Positions 29,223 through 35,116 of a stretch of 35,116 nt of DNA are shown here, piece by piece; within the stretch, counting starts at the first letter, position 1; the number at the start of each line of letters is the position of its first letter. This DNA is from Allorhizocola rhizosphaerae. Lineage in GTDB: Bacteria; Actinomycetota; Actinomycetes; Mycobacteriales; Micromonosporaceae. The position numbers were made by a program, and so were the translations under genes. The notes beneath the pieces are model-generated. The model worked only from the letters and a program-made list of their open reading frames with translations. It searched no databases and had not been told where the DNA came from. The DNA lies in NCBI RefSeq assembly GCF_003426775.1, contig NZ_QJUG01000080.1, positions 1 to 35,116 on the forward strand, read 5' to 3'.

Positions 29223-29256
29223 GACCCCACGATCGCCGGCTGAGCGTGCCCGCGCG

Positions 29257-32200
29257 TCAGCGCGCTCGCCACCACCTTCCGATGCCGCGCACGCCACGGG
29301 CGATCCCGCCGGCCGCGGCCACCGAGCCGACGACGATCCCGACGGTCGGATCCCCGCCCGCCTCCAGCGCGTCGTCAATGAGCTTCGCGCTCCTGGCCGA
29401 GGCACCCAACACCGTCTGCGGCTGGGACGGCACGCCCTCGCCGGGGTGCCGCTCCGGCGCGCCCTTCATCTGCGACCCGGCGGGACAGGTGCACGGGCCC
29501 TTGTAGCGCGGATCGGTCCAGCCGGGGATCGGGTGCTTCTCGCAGAAGCCATTGTTGTTGTGCACCAGCACCGGCGTCCGCGTGGCAACGACATAGTAGG
29601 TGTGGATGCCCTCGACTGTGAGGTCATGCATGATCTTGTCGCCCGCGAAGCTTTGCGCGCCAACGACTTCGACGAGCCCGCCGCCGAGGCCGTGCAGGAG
29701 GTCGCCCACCCGCACCTCGGCGGCGTCCACCCACGACTCCCGCGAGTTCACCCAGAACGGGTGCGTGGCGGTCGTTTTCAGCGTGGTGGTCTCGCCTCCG
29801 GCCGTGCGCACCGTCAGGTCGACCAGATCGTAGTCCCGGTTGCGGTGCAGCAGGACCACTTCCCGCGCCTCGGTGCGGCCCGTTTCCGGGTCGGTGGCGA
29901 GCACCTCGTCGCCCAGTTCGACATCGCGGATCGGCTTGTCCGTGCCGTCGGCCATGCGCACCGGGGTGGACCCATCGAAGCTGTGACACGGCTTCGCCGA
30001 CCCGGCCGTGGTGCCGCCGCCCGTTTTCGGCGTGGAGACGCCGCCCCGGACCGCCGGCATCCCGCGAACACCGGGGGCGAATACCTGCCCGAGGATCTTC
30101 AGCTCGCGGTCGATGTTGGGCTGCTGCATTTCGTGCGCCCACATGTAGAGCTCGTTCGAGCAGGCGTCCTTCGCGTACGTCTCGCACGCGCCGATGAGCG
30201 CCCACAGCGAGTCACGGTGGCCGATGTCGGAGTTGCGCTCGAAGTAGCCGTCCCCGGCAAACCGGTTCATGCCTTCGATCAGGGCCGTCGAGTCCCTCAT
30301 GTGCGGGATCGCCAGCCGGTTGACCGTGATGCCGTAGACACTGCGCCGCACGACCATCCCGCTGCTCATTTTGGTCGTCGTCGGTTCGGCCGCCCGGCAC
30401 CTCTTGGCGGCATCTGCACACCGGTGCTGGAACGGCTTCGTGTTGCCCCACGTGCTGGCCGGGCTCTTGTTCTTGGCCCACCCGCCGAACCGGCATTCGC
30501 CGTCCGGGCAGCTGGCGCGGAACAGCCCGCTGGGATCGCTGTAGGTCACCGGGCTGTTGTTGGCGTAGCCGTAGCCGTTGAGCTGCTGGGGGTCGTCGGG
30601 GGCGAGGATCGGGTCGACGGAGATGAAGCGGCCCAATGCCGGATCGTACTCGCGCGCACCGAGGTGGGTCAGCCCGGTGGAGGCGTCCGCGGTACCCCCT
30701 AAAAAGCCTTTATCGCTTGGAAAAGCGCCTTGATCCCCGCGCGGGTTGCCGAACGGGTCAAACCTGCGGCGTTGCACCGCAAGCGTTTCCGCGTCGATGG
30801 CGACCTGAGCGGTGTTCTGGTGGTCGCCGGCCAGCCAGGTCAGGCGGCCGTCGGCCCGTACGGCCACCACAGCACCCGCGTGTGTGTAGTAGCGGGTCGC
30901 CTTGCGCACACCGGTGGCCCGGTCGATGCGCAACTCCTGCCCCGCAAGATAAATCGTCGTGCCTGACGGATCCTTGCGCATGAGCCGGTCGCCGTCGGCG
31001 GTGTAGACGAAGCTCGTCTCGCCCGCCTCACTGACCACTTTGGACAGATGGCCCTCGGCGTCCCACTCGAGCCGCTGCCCGGGACGGGAGACGGTGTTTC
31101 CGGCGGCGTCGTATTCGTGACCGTCGAGACGATGGCCCCGGGTGTAGGTGTATTGGCGCGTCAGGTCGCTGGTGCGGTTGCCCGCGTCGTCATAGGTGAA
31201 TGCCTGCCGGTAGGGCGCGGGACCGCCGAGCGGCTGGGTCGAACAGTCGCCGACCGGTGTCCACGCCTGGGTCAGCCGGCGATGCGGGTCGTAGCGGAAG
31301 CATTGCCGCTCATCGGTTTCCTCGATCGACGTGATATTGCCGGCCTCGTCGTAACGCAGCGTCGAGTCGGACACCTTGGGCGCGGGCGCCTCGGCGTCGA
31401 CCACCATCCGCTCCGGCCAGCGGGTGCCAAGCTGGTGATAGCCGGTCAGCCAGGCACGCGTCGTGCCCTCGCCCAGGTGCAGCCGCGTCGCCTCGCCGTA
31501 GCGGGTGTATTCGGTGTTGGACACATACCATACGGTCTTGCCGGGGAAGCCGCCGTATGTCTTGATTGGACGGCCGGCGTCGTCGTAGGTGTGCGTGATG
31601 CTTTCCGCCGGCAGATCGCCGACCGGAGGCAGGAGCTCCTCCTTGCGGCTGCCGTCGGTGTTGTAGGTGAAGTAGGTCGTGAAGCTGGTGTCGATGTCCG
31701 GAATCGTGACCTTCGTGCGCGTCGGCTGTTTCAGCGTCGAGTAGCCGCTGATTTCGGTGATATAAGCCTTTCCTTCCTGGTACCGAGTGGAGCGCGCAGG
31801 CATTCCGATGCCGTTGGTCACCGTGTCATAGGTCCACTCCGCCAGCGTGTCCGTGCCCCGCTTGACACGGGTCTTGCGGCCGAGCGCGTCATACTCATGG
31901 CTCAGCGTGCTCCCGCGGGCGTCCGTGACCGTGGTCAGCTGCCCCGCGGCGTCGTATGTGGACACTGCCACGCCCTTGTCGACGTCTTCGGCCCGCGTCT
32001 GCCGCCCGAGTAGGTCATATTCGTAGCGCCACGTGTTGCCCGCCGGATCGGTGATCGACGCCAGCTGGCCGGACTTCGAATAGGTGTAGCGCGTGGACTT
32101 TCCGGCCTCGATGAGCTCGACGGTCCGGCCGCGCGCATCGGTGACGGTCGTGGTCGGCGGCGCACCGGGCGGCGGCGTGACGTGCACGCGGTCCGCTCCG

Positions 32201-35052
32201 TACACCACCGTGGTCCGCTTGGTCATGTGGTCGTGCACGCGGAACTCGGTCACGGTCACGCGTTCGGCCCCGTCGTACCGGTTGACCGTCAGCGCGGGCA
32301 CGTTCGTGTCATGCGCGAGCCACAGTTTGTCGTCGACGGCGCCGTCCGAGTAGAACGGGCTGGTCGTCAGGTAGGCCCGCCCGTGCGTGTCATAGCGGGT
32401 GTCGACGATCAGCCGCCCGCCACCGGGGGCCGGTTCCTGCGTCTGCCGCATGCGCAGCAGGCCGTCATAGAGCACATTGGACGTGACGTAGTTGCCGGTC
32501 GGCCCGAGCGTTGTGGTGCTCACGACGGTGGGCGCGTCGTTGCGTACCAGATAGGCATATCGCTCGCTGCCCGCGGCCGGAAACTTGGTGCGCGGCCGGT
32601 TGGGCAGCCACACCTCCTTGACCCGTCCGAGCGGGTCGTAGGCGGTCTCCGTCAGGTGAGTGTTGGCGTCCACGCTCTTGGTCGGCAGCCCCCACGCGGG
32701 TTCGAGGGTGGTGGTCACGGTGTGCCCCAACGCGTTGGTCGTGCTGACCGTCGTCGGCGTGTAGGCGGTCGTGGTCACGCGGCCCAGCGCGTCGATTGTC
32801 TTGGTTGGACGGCCCAGCGAGTCGAACTGGGTGGTCATCGTGTCCTGATAGACGCCCCACTCTTTGGCGCTCTTCACTCGCGTCGGGTCGCCTTTGGACG
32901 GTGGCAGCCCGAAGTCCTGCCCGTCGTAAGCGGTTTGCACGTCGGCAAGGCCGTCGCGCGGGAGGGCCGGGGTGGTGACGCAGCTGACCGCGAACACCTC
33001 CGTCCGCGAGGCACGGTCGAGGATCCACGCCGCCGTGTTGCGGGCGTAGGTGGTGCGCGTGCACCGATCGTCGTCGGGTGTGGCGATGTCGCCCAGGTCG
33101 TCGACGGAGGTCACCAGCCCGCGATCGTCGAAAGTGGACACCTTGCGGGTCTGCCGCACATCGTTGGAGGTCTGCGTCTGCCCGGTGCGCACCAGATAGG
33201 ATTTCAGCGCCCCGCGGGTCGCGAACGGGCCCTGCCAGGTGGGCGTGCTCACGCTCTTGCTCACGACGGTCTCGGTCTCGCCCAGGTGCACGGCCGTGTA
33301 ATGCTGGAAACCGGCCAGCCAGGTGAAATCCGGGCCGGTGTCGCCGTCCATGCCGCGGTGATAGCGATACTCGGTCATGCCCACCAGCCCGCTCGGATCG
33401 GGCAGGGTGCCCTTGCGCACCCGGACTCGGGCGAACCCGCGATACTCGCTCCACGTGCGCTTGCTCTGCTCGGTGAACTCGCCGGTGTCCAACTGCCAGG
33501 CGGCCCCGTCGAGGTACTCATAGCTGGTGGTGTGCGCCAGCGTGCTGCCCATCCGGTCGTGCTCGCTGACCGCCTCGACCACGTATTTGATGAACCAGTC
33601 CGCGCGCTCCGGGCTGTCCTTGGGTTTCCACTTCACCGGATAGCACAGCTTCGTGTTGCCCTGCGCCGCTGCCGGAAGTGACGTCGGGGTGCAATCCGGT
33701 GCGCGGTAACGGATATCGATAACCCCACCGGTCTCGGTCACAATGGCATTTATCCGGTACCGATTGAGCCTCGCGTAAGCATCGTCGAGGTGCACCCGAT
33801 TGCCCAGCCGCTGCCCCTCAAAAACCACAGGCGGCAGAGCAACTTCCCCGCCAACATGCCCGGTGCGCGTAATGGACCGCAGCCACAGCGCGGGCTTGCC
33901 CCCGTCTCCCGGATTCGGGAACAGATGCTCCAGCGTCCACGACTCGACAAGCTTCTCCACGCCGTCGTTCCGCGCGGTCGTCGTCACCTTCGCCAGCCGT
34001 TTGCCGGTCCAGAAGCTCGGCGCGGACTTGTCCCCGTCCCACGGCACGTCGGGCCAGTTCTCCTTGCGCGCCTGAGTGCACTCGCTACCCGGCACACACC
34101 GATCGGCCGTGACGAAGTCGACCCGCCCGCCCGCATAATCGATGGCCCTAAGCGTCCCACCCCTGACATACGTCAGGTTCGCCCCATACGTATGCGTTTC
34201 CGCCTCATACCGATACGTCAACTCGTTGCCATGCGTGTCGACGACCCGGTCGAGATTCCACCGCCACGCCTGCACACACCGCCCGGTCTGATGGCACGGC
34301 TCCCCCGCGTCGTCCCCCACGACAGGCACGGTCCACGTCGACTGCGACTCCGGACGCGACCCGAAGAAATACCGCGTCCCGTCGACCGTCGTGATCTCCC
34401 AATGCTCGCCATCATCATCGCCGTTGACTACGCCGGTACGCTGCTCAATCCTCGCCCCGTTGTCCGCCTCCAGCCGCCAAATACGGCCTGCCTCACGGAT
34501 CAGCTGCCCGCCGCCGCCCGGAAACGACACCACCGCGTTGTCCGTCCGCCAGCACAGATCCCCACTGTCCGGATGCCCGTCGGTCGCGCACGCGCCATAG
34601 ATCCGCTCGACAAACCCGGCCGACAGGTCCCAGCCATCGCCCACCCACGACGCCTGGTTGTTGGTCGCGCTCGTCCGGCCATCCACAGTGGACGATGAGT
34701 ACGACAGCGCGAGCTGCGGCTCCAGCCCACCGGGCGAGGGCGGCACGCGCAGCGGATACGACCACGTGAAGTCGCCCGTATGGCCGGAGACCTGCCAGCT
34801 GGCCGACGGCGACAGCGGGCTCGCGCCGGGCGTGCCGCCGCCTTCCTTGGGCGCGCTGCCAGGCGGCTGATTGCCCGACAGCGCGCTGGACGTGGCCTGA
34901 TCCGGGCCACGTCCGCCCATCACCTGTTGGGTGACGGGCACGGGATCGATCCGCTCCAGCTCGGTCGACGGGCCCGCAGCAGCCGCAGGCTCAGGCGTCC
35001 GCAGCACCCCAACCATCAACACAACCAGCACGACCGCCAGGAAAGTCCTCAC
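29257..35052 (-). CDS. Second secreted RHS/YD-repeat protein with HINT domain and short tip
   Basis: This encodes 1931 residues, a paralogue of the RHS protein at 12581-18484 along its length up to the core. It has a Sec signal (FLAVVLVVLMVGVL), the N-terminal block (PLSPSASWQVSGHTG), YD repeats, and the RHS core HLGAREYDPALGRFISVDP (near 1465). A region of about 110 residues not shared with the paralogue (HMRDSTALIEGMNRFAGDGY and after) precedes the HINT domain (CHSFDGSTPVRMADG near 1687 to TRTPVLVHN near 1832). The released tip is 99 residues (29556 to 29257): a Cys/Pro-rich start (FCEKHPIPGW, GPCTCP), then a hydrophobic glycine-rich end (TVGIVVGSVAAAGGIARG) and RWWRAR. No immunity gene follows directly. 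A TTA codon lies at 30702-30700. Start: GTG at 35052; the frame is open to the window edge and a CTG three codons earlier would extend the basic n-region. Confidence 0.88.
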   Translation of the reverse strand: MRTFLAVVLVVLMVGVLRTPEPAAAAGPSTELERIDPVPVTQQVMGGRGPDQATSSALSGNQPPGSAPKEGGGTPGASPLSPSASWQVSGHTGDFTWSYPLRVPPSPGGLEPQLALSYSSSTVDGRTSATNNQASWVGDGWDLSAGFVERIYGACATDGHPDSGDLCWRTDNAVVSFPGGGGQLIREAGRIWRLEADNGARIEQRTGVVNGDDDGEHWEITTVDGTRYFFGSRPESQSTWTVPVVGDDAGEPCHQTGRCVQAWRWNLDRVVDTHGNELTYRYEAETHTYGANLTYVRGGTLRAIDYAGGRVDFVTADRCVPGSECTQARKENWPDVPWDGDKSAPSFWTGKRLAKVTTTARNDGVEKLVESWTLEHLFPNPGDGGKPALWLRSITRTGHVGGEVALPPVVFEGQRLGNRVHLDDAYARLNRYRINAIVTETGGVIDIRYRAPDCTPTSLPAAAQGNTKLCYPVKWKPKDSPERADWFIKYVVEAVSEHDRMGSTLAHTTSYEYLDGAAWQLDTGEFTEQSKRTWSEYRGFARVRVRKGTLPDPSGLVGMTEYRYHRGMDGDTGPDFTWLAGFQHYTAVHLGETETVVSKSVSTPTWQGPFATRGALKSYLVRTGQTQTSNDVRQTRKVSTFDDRGLVTSVDDLGDIATPDDDRCTRTTYARNTAAWILDRASRTEVFAVSCVTTPALPRDGLADVQTAYDGQDFGLPPSKGDPTRVKSAKEWGVYQDTMTTQFDSLGRPTKTIDALGRVTTTAYTPTTVSTTNALGHTVTTTLEPAWGLPTKSVDANTHLTETAYDPLGRVKEVWLPNRPRTKFPAAGSERYAYLVRNDAPTVVSTTTLGPTGNYVTSNVLYDGLLRMRQTQEPAPGGGRLIVDTRYDTHGRAYLTTSPFYSDGAVDDKLWLAHDTNVPALTVNRYDGAERVTVTEFRVHDHMTKRTTVVYGADRVHVTPPPGAPPTTTVTDARGRTVELIEAGKSTRYTYSKSGQLASITDPAGNTWRYEYDLLGRQTRAEDVDKGVAVSTYDAAGQLTTVTDARGSTLSHEYDALGRKTRVKRGTDTLAEWTYDTVTNGIGMPARSTRYQEGKAYITEISGYSTLKQPTRTKVTIPDIDTSFTTYFTYNTDGSRKEELLPPVGDLPAESITHTYDDAGRPIKTYGGFPGKTVWYVSNTEYTRYGEATRLHLGEGTTRAWLTGYHQLGTRWPERMVVDAEAPAPKVSDSTLRYDEAGNITSIEETDERQCFRYDPHRRLTQAWTPVGDCSTQPLGGPAPYRQAFTYDDAGNRTSDLTRQYTYTRGHRLDGHEYDAAGNTVSRPGQRLEWDAEGHLSKVVSEAGETSFVYTADGDRLMRKDPSGTTIYLAGQELRIDRATGVRKATRYYTHAGAVVAVRADGRLTWLAGDHQNTAQVAIDAETLAVQRRRFDPFGNPRGDQGAFPSDKGFLGGTADASTGLTHLGAREYDPALGRFISVDPILAPDDPQQLNGYGYANNSPVTYSDPSGLFRASCPDGECRFGGWAKNKSPASTWGNTKPFQHRCADAAKRCRAAEPTTTKMSSGMVVRRSVYGITVNRLAIPHMRDSTALIEGMNRFAGDGYFERNSDIGHRDSLWALIGACETYAKDACSNELYMWAHEMQQPNIDRELKILGQVFAPGVRGMPAVRGGVSTPKTGGGTTAGSAKPCHSFDGSTPVRMADGTDKPIRDVELGDEVLATDPETGRTEAREVVLLHRNRDYDLVDLTVRTAGGETTTLKTTATHPFWVNSRESWVDAAEVRVGDLLHGLGGGLVEVVGAQSFAGDKIMHDLTVEGIHTYYVVATRTPVLVHNNNGFCEKHPIPGWTDPRYKGPCTCPAGSQMKGAPERHPGEGVPSQPQTVLGASARSAKLIDDALEAGGDPTVGIVVGSVAAAGGIARGVRGIGRWWRAR

Positions 35053-35069
35053 GCGACGCAGAATCCGCG

Positions 35070-35113
35070 CCCCACCTTCCTTCCCCCTTCCACCAACCTT
35101 CCACCCACCTTCC
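35070..35113 (-). repeat. Four 11-bp purine-rich direct repeats upstream of the second RHS gene
   Basis: On the minus strand, GGAAGGTGGGT, GGAAGGTTGGT, GGAAGGGGGAA and GGAAGGTGGGG follow without gaps, with no cytosine in 44 bases. The last unit ends 17 bases before the predicted GTG. It could be a binding array, a G-rich structure or a string of Shine-Dalgarno-like sites. Confidence 0.7.
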
Positions 35114-35116
35114 GCG

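Noticed and set aside
29140-29240. An intact tRNA gene around GGTTCGAATCC
   Set aside because: The T-stem pairs only partly, and no matching acceptor stem, D-arm or anticodon arm can be drawn on either strand.
35053-35116. The end of an upstream gene overlapping the second RHS gene by GTGA
   Set aside because: The frame ending at that TGA reads only repetitive Gly/Arg/Lys/Val from the purine repeats; the window is too short to support a gene.

Overview
The window is a high-GC actinobacterial chromosome segment. G or C dominates third codon positions, GTG starts are used, several exported proteins carry Tat-like or Sec signals, one gene has a rare TTA leucine codon, and large RHS and LamG surface proteins are present. 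It looks like a filamentous actinomycete. The dispersed short repeats make me lean towards Pseudonocardiales, but that is a guess.

Left part (1-4150): the C-terminal end of a TPR-containing regulator meets a compact minus-strand operon (3490 to 325). The operon encodes a 68-residue peptide with eight cysteines and an AxA-type leader junction, a membrane-anchored thioredoxin-fold protein (CSAC), an ABC exporter without a C39 peptidase domain, and an S26 signal peptidase. The peptide gene has a consensus Shine-Dalgarno and is followed by a 10-bp hairpin; the three downstream genes overlap at stop/start. I read this as an export and maturation system for a disulfide-rich secreted peptide, the best candidate here for an undescribed system. 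Divergent to it is a small acidic repeat protein with its own strong terminator, then a decayed membrane-protein tail.

Centre-left (4157-12070): an 800-residue ATP-grasp/phosphohistidine enzyme with the domain order of rifampin phosphotransferase overlaps a TetR regulator. Then come a secreted beta-propeller/VCBS protein on an apparently leaderless transcript, a convergent TolB-like secreted propeller, and a Tat-exported SnoaL-like protein.

Centre-right (12091-24996): a 12.9-kb minus-strand operon encodes a 2171-residue secreted LamG protein, a 1967-residue secreted RHS protein with a HINT domain and a 105-residue C-terminal candidate toxin, and a probable immunity protein.

Right part (25181-35113): a Tat-exported serine hydrolase, an SDR oxidoreductase, a SnoaL-like lipoprotein, an allene-oxide-cyclase-barrel-like secreted protein, a DUF4239-like membrane protein, and a second RHS-HINT protein with a different 99-residue tip and no obvious immunity gene. 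Scattered through the window are in-frame tandem repeats, a recurrent 13-bp palindrome (GTCCA-N3-TGGAC), and a promoter-like element shared by the two SnoaL-like genes.

All calls are from reading the sequence; no database search was run.
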